64,000 nucleotides of DNA from Ambrosia x helenae (GCA_030844895.1 CM061229.1:105832975-105896974), one strand, 5' to 3'. Shown: positions 11,501-22,915, counted from the first letter of the stretch. The notes: generated from the letters alone by a model not told the origin. Numbers and translations: made by a program.

Positions 11501-14500
11501 CAATGCCCATCATCACCATTCGTGCCACCCAGAAAAACAATATGTCATGCCTGCTCGGATATGAGTGCCAATGAATAAATCAAAATATTATTTTATTAAA
11601 CGCATCGACAGATAAACTAACAAGACTGATTTTGGTTTCTCTTTTTATCCTGTAATAATAAGAGTCAACCTTTTACTTTTTAAAACACTGAAACAGTGAA
11701 ACTTTTACTGTTCTGTATCCAAACATTTTTCATTTAATTTTAGAGTAAAAAAACAAGTCAAAAGAATGATTGTACTGAAGAAAAAAAGTTTTTTCTATAC
11801 TTGGATGGAAATTAACATTCTTGATACTCTTTTATGGGAAAGATGGGAGTCTTAGACAGTACACAGTAGCAGCATTCTTTATATACATTTAGATCAGATT
11901 TTAGTTAAAAAGTCAGAAAAGTAAACATTTACTTTCAGTACAAAAACACACACGCGCACTTGTATTGGTGGTTTTTAAATATTAGAAGTTTTATGTTTGT
12001 TTTAATTTCTTTCTAACTTTGTTAAGGCATTATTTATATTAGCTTAAAACCATTCATTAATCTCAGGCTGCATTTTCGTAGTGCTGTTACTAATGTTCAC
12101 TATTTGAAGATAACAGAATTATGTTAGTAAACAATGAAATATACAAATGATACGTAAAATAAAATAAAATAAAATATATTCAGTCTACAAATTAATATCA
12201 CATCATTTGCATATTCATAATACTCTTTCTTAGAGTTGCGATTTACGAACACCTTAATTTTCCTGGTAGCAACAAAGGTACAATAATATATGAATATTTA
12301 CATGTTGCCATGTTGATTTTAATCTTCTGAATAGATTAAGACAATGCTATAGTTGAATTCAAAGAAATTACATATGAAATGTTAAAGTTAACAAATATAT
12401 GTATCATTTAAATTATGCTCCATTCGTAATGCACTAATGCAACATTTAAATATCAACAAACATGGTTAACTATCAATCAAATTTGCAAAAATATTACTAA
12501 TGCTAACCAATTAGAAAAATATGGCAACCTAAATCAGTATATTAGCATTATATCGCAATCATAATAGTAGGAAAAAATTTAAATTTGAATTGAAATATAA
12601 AAGTGGAAGAAGCAGAAATACTTACCCTGTTTCAAGTACTGATGTTGGGTAAAACCGCTTAAAATCCTCAGCAGACACATTAGGCCAGCCCAAAGTGCTG
12701 AAGGGCCATAAAGAACTACAAACAAGCAAATAAACAATTCTCATAAACATTTCAAAATGACCAAAATTTTGCATAAAACTGCATATACAGTCATTAAATT
12801 TACACAATGAATCCGAATCTCATAAGGTATATCACTTAAACAAACCTTGAAAACCAAGTGTCAAGAACATCTGGATCTTGATATATCTCCACATCTTTTC
12901 CGTACTTCTGTTGAGCTTTTCTAAGAGCATCATCGTTATCCCTAGCAACTATATAATCTTCTTCACAGTCTTTACCTACGATATACCACACAGGAATCCT
13001 GTGTCCCCACCATAGTTGTCTGCTTATACACCAATCCTTAATATTTGATAGCCAGTGATTATATATCTGAATTACCCAAAAAATAAAAAGTCAAATTAAG
13101 CTATTAAGAAAAAACAAATATATTAAGTATTGGTTGGATAGTATATATACCTTTTCGAACCTTTCAGGCATAATTGTTAATTCACCTTTTTGCACTGCCT
13201 TGAGAGCCTTCTCAGCCAAAGGCTCCATAGTCACAAACCATTGTTTGCTCACTAGAGGCTCTATGATCTGATTGCATAAAATATTAGCAAAAAAAATTAA
13301 AAAACCTAGATTTACATTTTTTTATAAGCGGATAAACAGATTCGTCTACTGATTATCTCAAATAATCTGTTTCACACGGGCTCCAAGTCTCCAACATAAA
13401 TTGGTTATCTAAGAGTGATAAAAATAACTAAGTTATCCTTTGTTTTAACCTATTTTGAGACTTTATTTCTATTTCACAAGACACAAGCAGTCTTTTTTTC
13501 AAAAAATATAACTTACTTCTCCACCCCTTTGAGAACGAGGAACACGTGACGTGTGAGCTTCTTTCTTGACAGCTAAGCCTGTTTCTTCAAGCTCTGACCA
13601 CAATTTCTTTCTTGCCTCAAAACGATCAAGGCCGCTGAATTAACCCACCAGCAAAAGATGAATTATGGTTCTTTAATTAAGAATGTTAAAAGTACATTTA
13701 TGACCCACCTATATAATCCAGCAACCTCGTTAAGTGTCCCATCCTTGTTCATAACATTGAGTATAGGAAGACCAAGTTTTCTAGCAAGAAGGTAATCATT
13801 ATGATCATGCCCTGGGCTTATCTTTAAAACCCCAGTTCCAAAGTCTTTATCTACATACTGCCATTCAAGACGAAAACCATTTAATCTATAATACTTCAAA
13901 AAAAAAAAAAAAAGACTAGTCAGCATGTGAGCAAAGGTACCTTGTCAGCTATAATCGGGACATGACGGCCAAATGTCATTGGAACAATGGCTGACTTCCC
14001 AATATATTTAGCATATCTTTCATCCTGTAGGTTAATCACAAATCCATCATTAACCAATGTCGTATTGCCATATGAACATCTATGATATAAGCAATCATAC
14101 CTCAGGATTCACAGCGACAGCTGTATCACCAAATAAGGTTTCAGGCCGTGTGGTAGCTATTGTTAGAAAGTCATCCCTGCAATGTGAAAAAGAAAAAAAC
14201 AAAATAAAAGTTATTTTTAACAAAACGTTTGTTTCATGGAACTAAATGTCAAGCCATTTCAAACAAGTAAATATGTGTGGAGGGTAAAAAAAATATGGGG
14301 CGATTACCTAGAACCTCCAGCAACACGATATTTGATATGATATAGAGTACCAGGTTCTTCAGAGTACTCAACTTCCTACAACAGCGTAAACATGTTAATT
14401 TGGGTGCTTGAAAATACAAAAAAATGTATATAACTCATTATTAGCGATAAAAATATACCAAGTCAGAAACTGCGGTCTGTAAATTTGGGGACCAGTTAAC

Positions 14501-17500
14501 CATGTAGGAGCCTGCAAAAAACTCAGATATAGGGTGACACTTCTTTTCATTTTTAAAGTGGGTAAATGGCTTTGGTGTATCTTTCTATAGAAAAACTTAT
14601 AATTGGCCAAAGAAAATATGTGAAAATTATCTATACCTTGATAGATAAGCCCTTTCTCATGAAGCTTGATAAATGCCTCAATAACAGCTTCTGCAACAAA
14701 TAAAAAAAAAATAAGTCAAATGTTAGATGATTAACAGCTTCTGCAACAAATAAAAAAATATATAAGTCACGAAATGTTAGATGATTGAAGTTATGTCGCT
14801 CTGCAAACATGTAGAGTTCTATAAGTCGTTAAATAGTAGCACTTTTATTGCCGTCCGAAAAAAAATAGTAGCACTTTTATTGCCGTCCGAAAAAAATAGT
14901 AGCACTTTTAACAACAGATTCTACATTATTGCAAGATGTAAACAATTAAAAGGAGAATAAAAATGTAGACATTTATTTATCATTATACATTTGAAAATAG
15001 TTATCAAATTAAGGTGACTATATGATTCAAAAACTATCTTACGACTTAGCTGCTCATCAAGTGTGAAATGTTCTCTGGTCCAATCACAAGAAGCACCAAG
15101 CCGCCTTATCTGATTTGTAATGGTTCCCCCATACCTTCAAATATATCCAAAACTAGATAATTAATAGTGATAAGTTAATAATTATATTATATAATTCGAC
15201 TTTGATTTACATGTTAAGCACATTGTCCAAAAAGGAATTTAATTTTAAACTAAAGAAAAAACCTTGTTTCCAAAAAAATCATGATTATGTGTGGCTTATG
15301 GACTGGAGGTGGCCAAAAACCCAATAAAATTCTGGCATAGCTATTTAATTTTCCTTTATTTTGAATATTTAATGGCTTCAGCGTAGTGCATTAAGTTAAA
15401 ACAATTGCTAAAGAAACATTGTTTGCCCAACCTAAGAAATAAATCAAAATCCAGATCATATAAATTTAAAGTGCAAGTAGTTTCAAACGCAATCACCTAC
15501 TTTAAACGCAAACACGAAGGAACCAAAAATAAAATACACATACTTCTCCTTCCACTCCCAAACTCGCTTTGTAAACTCCTCTCTACCCAAGTCAACCCTC
15601 TTTATTCCTTCAGAAGCCAACATTCTCTCCACGACCAACTGAACATCACGTTTATCAACATAAAAATAAATAAGTAAAACAAGAATACAACAGATAGAAA
15701 CGAACCATTATACTTAAACATACAGTTTACATGTACCACAAAACATTCGAGACATAGATCCAAACCTGAGTGGCGATGCCAGCATGATCAGTTCCAGGAA
15801 GCCAGAGGGTAGGCCTGCCCTTCATCCTGTTGTATCTGATCATAATATCCTGGAGGACAATTGCACATTTGCCAGCTGGTCATAATTCACATTAAATTGA
15901 TGTTTAGCAATATAACTAACAAATAGCACAAAACCGTTATGTCAATAAACATGCATCTATGTTTTTAGTAAATAATAATAATCCAACCACCTCAAGTGTG
16001 ACAAACATAGCATGCCCCATGTGCAAAGAGCCAGTCACGTTCGGAGGCGGCATTGAAACAACAAAAGGTTCACCTCCCCCATCGTATTTCGGCTTGAAAT
16101 ACCCTTGAGAATCCCACCTAAAAGCCAATCAATCATACATTGTCCTAAAAACAACATATTCATACATACCAATACAAGCAAAAGCGGTAGGGCTGGCAAA
16201 ACAGGTCTTATCATGTTCAACAGGTATCAAACATGAAAATGACTTGTTTAACTATTTTAATAAACCTAAAAGCCAATATCAATCATACATTGAATTGATG
16301 GTTAGCAACATAACCAACAATGAAGCGATTAACACAAGTATCAAACCATAGTTGTTAAAAGCCATCGCCTCCTGTGCCTAGGCCCATTTTTTAGGCGAGG
16401 CGGTGCATTTGTGCTTTGAGTTGAGGAAAATTACTTCTATACACTGATGCATCAATATTTTAAAACTTTTGATACTAACTAGAGGAAAAAAGTATTATTT
16501 TAATATATTTTTACTTTATTTTCTTTGTTCGCTTTTTTTATCTTAGGCCCTAGCTTTTTTTGTGCCTCGCGCCTAGGCCTCAGGCGAGGTCTATGCGCCT
16601 TGCTCCTTTGATAACTATGTATCAAACATGAAATTGACTCGTTTAACTACTTCATATTAGACATAATTATTATTAGTGATAGATTAGGGACTAAATGTGT
16701 AATATGGTGGTCTATATAGACCACCATATAACACATTTAGTCTATAGACCACCATTTTACACATTTAGGTCCTAATCTCTCACTAATAATAATTATGTCT
16801 AATACTTCATACCTCATGTCTATAACACAATTTTATGTTTTATATACCAAGAAGGAGAAATGCTGGAGCCTAGCCTCCTGAGTTTAGTTATTTTTTTTTT
16901 TTCAAAATAGTATAAAATTAGATAGTGTGCTTTTTATTAAACAGGTTTTATCATGTCTGTGTATTAAACAGGTCATCATGAATTGCCATCCCTACATCTG
17001 AACAAAAGAAATATTAATACCAGTTGTATATCCGCTCCTCGGAAGTAAAGTCAAACGATTTCGCAATCTCAGGAGACGTAAACACTCCATTTTGTGATGC
17101 AGCAACTGAAATTTACAATCAAACGATAGCAATTTGATAAGTGGTGTTTATATGATGATAAGGTATATTAATGGTGATATGGTGACCGGAGATGAGAATA
17201 GAGATTAGGGAGGAAGAAGACAATCAGAATATTAGCTCAATCAATCGGTATCTTATTCCAACTGTATAACCGACTCTTTATACACAAGCTAAACCCACTT
17301 AACGGTCATAACCGTCAATAACGGATATTCCCTCCTAAACAATTATTCAATTATTAACTAAACTCACCCACTATTATCTCATTATTACACTTTCAGTCCT
17401 CCCAATATTAACCACATAACAATGCCCTCCCCTTTTAACAATTTTGTCCCCAAAATTACAACAATTCAAATTCAAAACAATTCAAAATTCAAAGTCAGGG

Positions 17501-20500
17501 AATCGCAGCTGCATCTCTTCCAGATCTTCCCATGTAGCTTCATTGATTGGTAAGTCCTTCCATTTAATCAGCACTTCCACCCCCATCCGATGCCTCTTTT
17601 TAACAATTCTTCGATCAATCACTGCTGCAGGGTAGAATTGAAAACGTGGTTGAGTGGGAATGGGGATAATCTTGGTGTGTGGACCTTTTGCAGCTCTCAA
17701 TAGTGATACATGAAACGTCGGATGAATTTGAGCTTCGGATGGTAAATCCAAACGGTAAGCAACCTTCCCAATTTTTTCAGTAATCATGTAAGGTCCATAA
17801 TACTTAGGACTGAGCTTTGAATATTTAAATTGTCTGAGAGAAGTTTGCACATGAGGTTGCAATTTCAGATAAACCCAATCCCCAATCTGGAATTCCCTTT
17901 CTGACCTATGTTTATCAGCCACTTGCTTCATTCTATTCTGGGCTTGAATTAAAGATTGCCTGAGCTCTTGAATAACCACTTCTCTATCAGAAAATAGCTG
18001 ATCCACTGCCTCATTAGAACTGTCTTTAGGGATGTAAGGAATGAACAGGGGCGGTGGAAAACCATAAATGGCTTGAAAAGGTGTCATCTTTAATGAAGAG
18101 TGGTAATTGGTGTTGTACCACCACTCAGCCAAAGGTAGCCATTTCACCCAATTAGACTGATGGCTTAGTGTCATACTTCTCAAATAGGCTTCAATGCATC
18201 TGTTGACTACCTCAGTCTGGCCATCAGATTGAGGGTGGTATGCAGTGGACATTGCCAACTGTATCCCTTGTAATGTAGTAAATTCTTTCCAGAAATTACT
18301 AAGGAAAATAGGATCCCTATCAGAAACAATCGTTTGTGGCCACCCATGAAGCTTAAAAATGTTGTCTAGAAATGCTTGTGCAACTGATTCAGCAGTGTAG
18401 GGATGAGCTAAGGGAATGAAATGACCAAATTTAGTCAATCTGTCAATGACCACCAAGATACTATCTTTGCCCTTTATTTTTGGAAACCCCCCTATAAAAT
18501 CCATTGAAATGTCAGAGAACACATAATTAGGCACAGGTAGAGGTTGTAATAACCCTGGGTAGGCTGCATTATCTGATTTTGTTCTCTGACAAGTGTCACA
18601 CTGCCTGATATATTGCCTCACTTGCTTATGAAGGCCTTTCCACTTAAACATGCCCTGAATCCTTTGAATGGTGGCATGTAGGCCAGAATGACCTCCCATG
18701 GCACTGTCATGGCAAAGATGGATAATATCTCTCTGCAAACTTTCATTTTTCCCTACCAAGACCTTACCTTTCTTTGTGAATAATGTACCATCCCACTTAT
18801 AGTGTGGTACATCCTGCCCTTTTATTAACAAATCCAACTTAGTTTTCAAAACAGGGTCAGTCTGCCAAGAATGAACAATCCTGTTCAACAAGGTTGGGTC
18901 CAGAGTAGACAAACTAGTGGTAAATAAAGTAGGCCCTTGGACCCTAGAAAGAGCATCAGCCACCTTGTTCTCTACCCCTTGCTTATAACTGATTTCATAG
19001 TCAAATCCCATTAGTTTGGATAACCAAACATGTTGCAATGGGGTAGTCAGCTTTTGTTCCATCAGATATTTTAAGCTTTTCTGATCAGTTTTGATGATAA
19101 AATGCCCCACACTCAAATAATGTTGCCAATACTTCACAGCAAAAATGATTGCCAATAACTCTTTTTCATAAACTGAATAGGCTTGTTGTCTAGGAGACAA
19201 AGCTTTACTAATAAATGCAATAGGGTGGCCCTCTTGCATTAATACAGCTCCTATTCCTTTGGATGATGCATCAGTTTCTAAGACAAAGGTCTTAGAAAAG
19301 TTTGGCAAAGCCAACACTGGAGGAGAACACAGAGCCTTTTTAAGGATTGTAAAAGCTTCTGTGGCTGCATCATTCCATTCAAACCCATCTTTTCTGAGTA
19401 GATTAGTAAGAGGTTTAGCCAAAATGCCATAGGCTTTAATGAACCTCCTGTAATACCCAGATAAACCCAAAAATCCTCTCAATTGTTTAATGTCAGATGG
19501 AATAGGCCATTCTTGAATAGCTAAGATTTTCTTAGGATCTGTAGCTACTCCTTCACCTGAAATGATGTGGCCTAGGTACTCAACTGAATTCCCACCAAAA
19601 GAACACTTAGACATCTTAGCATACAACTGTTGTGCCCTTAAAATTCCCAAAACTTCCTTCAAATGTGACAAATGGCTATCCATATCAGTGCTATACACTA
19701 ATATATCATCAAAAAACACTAAAACTGATTTCCTCAATAAAGGCTTGAATGTGTGATTCATAAGGGATTGAAATGTGGCAGGTGCATTAGTTAGCCCAAA
19801 GGGCATAACTAAGAACTCAAAGTGACCTTCATGAGTTCTAAAAGCAGTCTTATGGATGTCATCAGGACACATTCTAATCTGATGATATCCTGATCTTAAA
19901 TCCAATTTTGAAAAGACTGTTGCCCCTCCCAATTCATCTAATAACTCTTCAATCAAGGGTATAGGAAAACCATTTTTTACAGTTGCATCATTAAGTTTCC
20001 TATAGTCTATACACATTCTCCAAGTCCCATCTTTCTTTTTTACTAAAACCACAGGGGCTGCAAATGGACTGCAACTACCCCTAATGACTCCAGTATCTAA
20101 CAGTTCTTTTGTCATTTTTTCTATAACATCTTTTTGAGCCACTTGATATCTATATGGTTTCTGACTAATCACCACAGACTCATCCTTAAGGCTTATCTTG
20201 TGATCATAAGCTCTAACAGGTGGAAGGGTAGTAGGTGTTTTAAAAACATCCTCAAATTCTTCAAGTAATGGAGATAACATTACCTGAACAGACTGATCAG
20301 CATTGGTCACCTTAGTGCCATGTTGGAAATTATCATCCCCTGTCCCATCAGTTAAACTCCATAACTGACCTTCAACCACTTGATCATTGTTAGCTAACAA
20401 ATGATTCATTATCTCCATAGAACATAGAGATAACTTGTTAGTGTGGTTACCTTTTAATTGATAAACCTTCCCCTCAACCTGAAACTGCATTGTTAACTCT

Positions 20501-22828
20501 TTGAAATTCCACACTATATCCCCTAATGGTAATAACCATTGTACCCCCAAAACCATGTCATAAGTTGCCAAGGGAATGATAAACATATCAGCCTTAAACC
20601 ACAGCCCTTGCATTTGCCATTCAAAATTTTTAACCATTTTGGTACACATTAGAGGGACACCATTTGCTACCCCTACCCTCATTGGCCCTACTTCTTTAAA
20701 AGAACAGTTCAGTTTATAAGCCAATTTCTCATCCATGAAATTGTGAGTAGAACCAGAATCAGATAATATGTGCAATGTTTTAGTACCAATATTACCTACT
20801 ACCTGCATTGTAGAAAATGAGGGAACTCCAGTTAATGCATGAATGGAGATCAGTGGATCATTGGTAGTAGTATCAATAATGGAATTTTCCTCTTGAATTT
20901 CCACTATTTCTTCATCACAGCCTTCAATTTCCAATACAAACAGTTGTTTATTTGGGCACTTATGAGAAGAAGAAAACTTCTCAGTGCACCAAAAACATTC
21001 CCCTTTCATTCTTTTGGCCTCCATCTCCTTTGTTGACAGATTTAGTTTAGTTCTTGGTTGCAATCTTTGATTGTTTGAAGGAGTTGGTAATAAAGGCAAA
21101 TGAGTAGTGTTGATTGGTGGTTTAATAGCAGAAATTGGTTTAGGATTAGGAATGTTAGGAGAGTAGGATCTTGTAGATTGAGTGTATTGGTATTTGGGTT
21201 TAGAAGAAATGGTTTTATTAGCAGCATCTTGTTTCTTGGCCATCTTGTAAGCCTCCTTCATATTTCTTGGTTCAAACATTCTAACTGGCCCAGCCAGTTC
21301 AGGTTTGAGCCCATTTAAGAAAATACTAACTGCATACTCCTCACAGATAGTAACTCTTAACAAATTTTCATCAAACCTGTCACAATAATCTTCTAACTCA
21401 TCAGTTTGAGTAGTAGCAGTCAAAATACCCATAGCATCATTGAATAATGATGTAGAGAATCTGTCAATTATACTGCTAGAATACTCAGACCAAGTAACTT
21501 CACTTATAGGCTTCACCAACTGTTTCACAAAGGCTGAATGCCATTTCATTGCCTTGCCTTCTAAATTGATTGCTGCATACCGCACCTTGAAATTTTCAGG
21601 GGTCTCATCCACATCGAAAAAGTGTTCGCATTTACAAATCCAGTCTTCCACTTCTGTACCATTAAACTTTGGAAACTCAATTTTCCCCAAACGAAACAAT
21701 CTGTCAACTCTTGCATGGTTATGCATTTCATGAGTATTATGTGAATTATCAGAAGAACTGCTATTATTCACATGACTTGTTGTCATTTTATCAAGAATCT
21801 GTCTAATGTCAAGAAAAGACTGTTCTGCCTTCTCCACAAAAGCATCAAATTTTAGTAAAGAAGTCGTGTGATCTTTAATGGTTTTTTCAAGATCAGATTG
21901 ACTACGTGTAGTTGTCATGATTGTGATTGTGAATTATTATTATTATTATGAATATAGATTGCAAGCAATTGAAATTCTATAGTGATATTATTATTATCAT
22001 TATTTTGCAGAAATCACAGAGATGAATGGAAGAGAATATGAATCAGGACAAAAATTGATAAAAACGGATTGGATTGATCACAATTGATCAAACCAGGCAC
22101 AAGAATTGAAGCAGAGTACGAATTGGATACAGATCTAGGATCAGTTCAAAAACAGAGCCAGGAAAGATGCTCTGATACCATTGATAAGTGGTGTTTATAT
22201 GATGATAAGGTATATTAATGGTGATATGGTGACCGGAGATGAGAATAGAGATTAGGGAGGAAGAAGACAATCAGAATATTAGCTCAATCAATCGGTATCT
22301 TATTCCAACTGTATAACCGACTCTTTATACACAAGCTAAACCCACTTAACGGTCATAACCGTCAATAACGGATATTCCCTCCTAAACAATTATTCAATTA
22401 TTAACTAAACTCACCCACTATTATCTCATTATTACACTTTCAGTCCTCCCAATATTAACCACATAACACAATTACACACAAATTATCACATTCAGTCAAA
22501 CTTAAATCACTGATATTACTAGTTTACTACTATAACAAACAGTTTAAAACCGAATTAAACAAACAATCAAACAATAATAATAATTACATAGAAATTAGCA
22601 CATTCAGTGTCAAACTTAAATCAGTGAAATCGCTAGTATAATAATAAATAGTTTGGGAAAATGATTGAGAAAAGGTGAATTATTATTACCTGATGCTAGA
22701 AACCTTGGTTTGAGGAATCGAAGGTGAAATCGAGATAAAGCGACACTGCGACGCTGAGCGGAGAAGAGAACAGGATTAAGTTTGTATAGAGAAGAAGGAG
22801 ATAAGAGATAGGTGTTGGTGAACGCCAT
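8058..22828 (-). CDS. EMB2247: Valine--tRNA ligase, chloroplastic/mitochondrial
   Basis: Attaches valine to tRNA-Val in organelles. Reading splice sites by eye gives 27 exons whose phases all agree: 22828-22690, 17105-17021, 16117-15991, 15849-15766, 15638-15544, 15134-15043, 14690-14637, 14511-14459, 14375-14308, 14176-14101, 14024-13941, 13857-13709, 13634-13517, 13267-13151, 13066-12846, 12715-12626, 11550-11439, 11329-11219, 10784-10647, 10555-10505, 10409-10297, 9795-9648, 9554-9450, 9357-9256, 8663-8591, 8432-8266 and 8186-8058. They total 2901 nt, about 966 residues. Residues 1-46 look like a transit peptide (Arg/Ser-rich, no acidic residues). The HIGH motif is HMGH near 106 and KMSKS lies near 591-595. 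The editing-domain segment GTGVLKISPGHDHND and the class I segment WCISRQLWWGHRIP are present. Exons 25-27 give the C-terminal coiled coil. The length fits the bacterial-type organellar enzyme, not the longer cytosolic one. Intron 1 contains a whole retrotransposon. Confidence 0.92.
8480..8510. repeat. Homopolymer A run in ValRS intron
   Basis: An uninterrupted run of about 29 A on the plus strand (T on the coding strand) lies about 50 bp upstream of the acceptor of exon 26. The T-rich stretch may serve as part of the intron's polypyrimidine/U-rich region. Its length will vary between individuals. Confidence 0.7.
14682..14781 (-). repeat. Tandem duplication including the exon 7 acceptor of ValRS
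   Basis: Two copies of about 50 bp lie head to tail, 14682-14731 and 14732-14781. Both contain TAACAGCTTCTGCAACAAAT, which on the coding strand is the exon 7 acceptor TTGCAG plus the first bases of exon 7. The copy nearer the exon body joins correctly to the downstream coding frame. The upstream copy is a decoy acceptor. Confidence 0.65.
14834..14912. repeat. Short tandem repeat in ValRS intron 6
   Basis: A unit of about 33 bp (AGTAGCACTTTTATTGCCGT, then CCG and an A run) occurs twice in full, with a third partial copy ending AGTAGCACTTTTA. The copies differ mainly in A-run length. No coding role. Confidence 0.7.
16347..16619. mobile_element. hAT-type miniature element in ValRS intron 2
   Basis: This 273-bp element begins CATAGTTGTTAAAAG and ends with the near-inverse CTTTGATAACTATG. 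It is flanked by the perfect 8-bp target duplication TATCAAAC (16339-16346 and 16620-16627), the length typical of hAT transposons. Internal inverted GGCGAGG/CCTAGGC words near both ends could form a hairpin. No protein is encoded. It lies between exons 2 and 3 (intron 16118-17020). Confidence 0.85.
16657..16802. mobile_element. Mutator-type foldback miniature element in ValRS intron 2
   Basis: The 146-bp sequence is almost a complete palindrome. TTAGACATAATTATTATTAG at the left returns inverted at the right, and the inner arms (GACTAAATGTGTAATATGGT and its inverse) pair as well. It is flanked by the perfect 9-bp duplication TACTTCATA (16648-16656 and 16803-16811), the length made by Mutator-family transposases. 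As RNA it would form a long hairpin inside the synthetase pre-mRNA. Confidence 0.85.
17135..17421 (-). repeat. 3' LTR of the intronic gypsy element
   Basis: 287 bp, starting TG and ending CA on the element strand. It is the 3' copy because the element reads on the minus strand. It is adjacent to the purine tract and identical by eye to 22182-22468. Confidence 0.93.
17482..21918 (-). CDS. Gag-Pol polyprotein with chromodomain, Reina-like Ty3/gypsy
   Basis: One intact 1478-residue frame. In order: Gag capsid-like region (about 75-230); CCHC-type knuckle of the Reina pattern CFWCTEKFSSSHKC (308-321); aspartic protease LSDSGSTHNFMD (385-396); reverse transcriptase with MPFGLTNAPATFQ and the catalytic FFDDILVYS (735-743); RNase H beginning LETDAS (880); integrase zinc finger (H..H..CDTC, about 1070-1110); integrase core with D near 1140 (ISMDFIGGFP), D near 1200 (VSDRDPIF) and E near 1236 (QSDGQTEVV); C-terminal chromodomain (about 1428-1473, LIKWKDLPINEATWED). 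Every catalytic residue checked is present, so an active source copy is plausible. Chromodomains steer insertion towards particular chromatin. The Reina-clade assignment is from pattern and is inference. Confidence 0.95.
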   Translation of the reverse strand: MTTTRSQSDLEKTIKDHTTSLLKFDAFVEKAEQSFLDIRQILDKMTTSHVNNSSSSDNSHNTHEMHNHARVDRLFRLGKIEFPKFNGTEVEDWICKCEHFFDVDETPENFKVRYAAINLEGKAMKWHSAFVKQLVKPISEVTWSEYSSSIIDRFSTSLFNDAMGILTATTQTDELEDYCDRFDENLLRVTICEEYAVSIFLNGLKPELAGPVRMFEPRNMKEAYKMAKKQDAANKTISSKPKYQYTQSTRSYSPNIPNPKPISAIKPPINTTHLPLLPTPSNNQRLQPRTKLNLSTKEMEAKRMKGECFWCTEKFSSSHKCPNKQLFVLEIEGCDEEIVEIQEENSIIDTTTNDPLISIHALTGVPSFSTMQVVGNIGTKTLHILSDSGSTHNFMDEKLAYKLNCSFKEVGPMRVGVANGVPLMCTKMVKNFEWQMQGLWFKADMFIIPLATYDMVLGVQWLLPLGDIVWNFKELTMQFQVEGKVYQLKGNHTNKLSLCSMEIMNHLLANNDQVVEGQLWSLTDGTGDDNFQHGTKVTNADQSVQVMLSPLLEEFEDVFKTPTTLPPVRAYDHKISLKDESVVISQKPYRYQVAQKDVIEKMTKELLDTGVIRGSCSPFAAPVVLVKKKDGTWRMCIDYRKLNDATVKNGFPIPLIEELLDELGGATVFSKLDLRSGYHQIRMCPDDIHKTAFRTHEGHFEFLVMPFGLTNAPATFQSLMNHTFKPLLRKSVLVFFDDILVYSTDMDSHLSHLKEVLGILRAQQLYAKMSKCSFGGNSVEYLGHIISGEGVATDPKKILAIQEWPIPSDIKQLRGFLGLSGYYRRFIKAYGILAKPLTNLLRKDGFEWNDAATEAFTILKKALCSPPVLALPNFSKTFVLETDASSKGIGAVLMQEGHPIAFISKALSPRQQAYSVYEKELLAIIFAVKYWQHYLSVGHFIIKTDQKSLKYLMEQKLTTPLQHVWLSKLMGFDYEISYKQGVENKVADALSRVQGPTLFTTSLSTLDPTLLNRIVHSWQTDPVLKTKLDLLIKGQDVPHYKWDGTLFTKKGKVLVGKNESLQRDIIHLCHDSAMGGHSGLHATIQRIQGMFKWKGLHKQVRQYIRQCDTCQRTKSDNAAYPGLLQPLPVPNYVFSDISMDFIGGFPKIKGKDSILVVIDRLTKFGHFIPLAHPYTAESVAQAFLDNIFKLHGWPQTIVSDRDPIFLSNFWKEFTTLQGIQLAMSTAYHPQSDGQTEVVNRCIEAYLRSMTLSHQSNWVKWLPLAEWWYNTNYHSSLKMTPFQAIYGFPPPLFIPYIPKDSSNEAVDQLFSDREVVIQELRQSLIQAQNRMKQVADKHRSEREFQIGDWVYLKLQPHVQTSLRQFKYSKLSPKYYGPYMITEKIGKVAYRLDLPSEAQIHPTFHVSLLRAAKGPHTKIIPIPTQPRFQFYPAAVIDRRIVKKRHRMGVEVLIKWKDLPINEATWEDLEEMQLRFPDFEF
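22168..22180 (-). other. Primer-binding site of the intronic gypsy element
   Basis: On the minus strand the bases after the 5' LTR read TGGTATCAGAGC, complementary to the 3' end of plant initiator tRNA-Met, one base after the LTR end. It sets the element's direction. Confidence 0.9.
22182..22468 (-). repeat. 5' LTR of the intronic gypsy element
   Basis: 287 bp, next to the primer-binding site, with its outer end on the CAATT duplication. It should contain the promoter that drives the Gag-Pol transcript, pointing in the same direction as the host gene. Confidence 0.93.
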
Positions 22829-22915
22829 TGAAGCGTTCGAATAAGCTAAGCTTGCACGACCTATTTGGGGTTTTTGTGAAGATAAAGCTAGTAATAGCTA
22901 AGTGGTAGATATTAT
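22829..22915 (-). promoter_or_regulatory. Short 5' flank of the ValRS gene
   Basis: Only 87 bp separate the synthetase ATG from a hAT-like insertion. No clear TATA box is seen in it. The 5' untranslated region, and possibly the core promoter, must lie here or inside the transposable element. Confidence 0.35.

Larger units (their letters stand above)
17135..22468 (-). mobile_element. Complete Ty3/gypsy chromovirus-type retrotransposon in ValRS intron 1
   Basis: The element is 5334 bp, with 287-bp LTRs at 17135-17421 and 22182-22468 that I could not distinguish by eye. A perfect 5-bp duplication CAATT flanks it (17130-17134 and 22469-22473). The primer-binding site, matching initiator tRNA-Met (TGGTATCAGAGC on the minus strand), adjoins the right LTR at about 22168-22180. 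The purine tract (rich in GGGGAGGG, minus strand) adjoins the left LTR near 17422-17436. One uninterrupted 1478-codon frame encodes Gag-Pol with a terminal chromodomain. Without it, intron 1 would be about 245 bp. It lies in the same orientation as the host gene. Confidence 0.95.
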
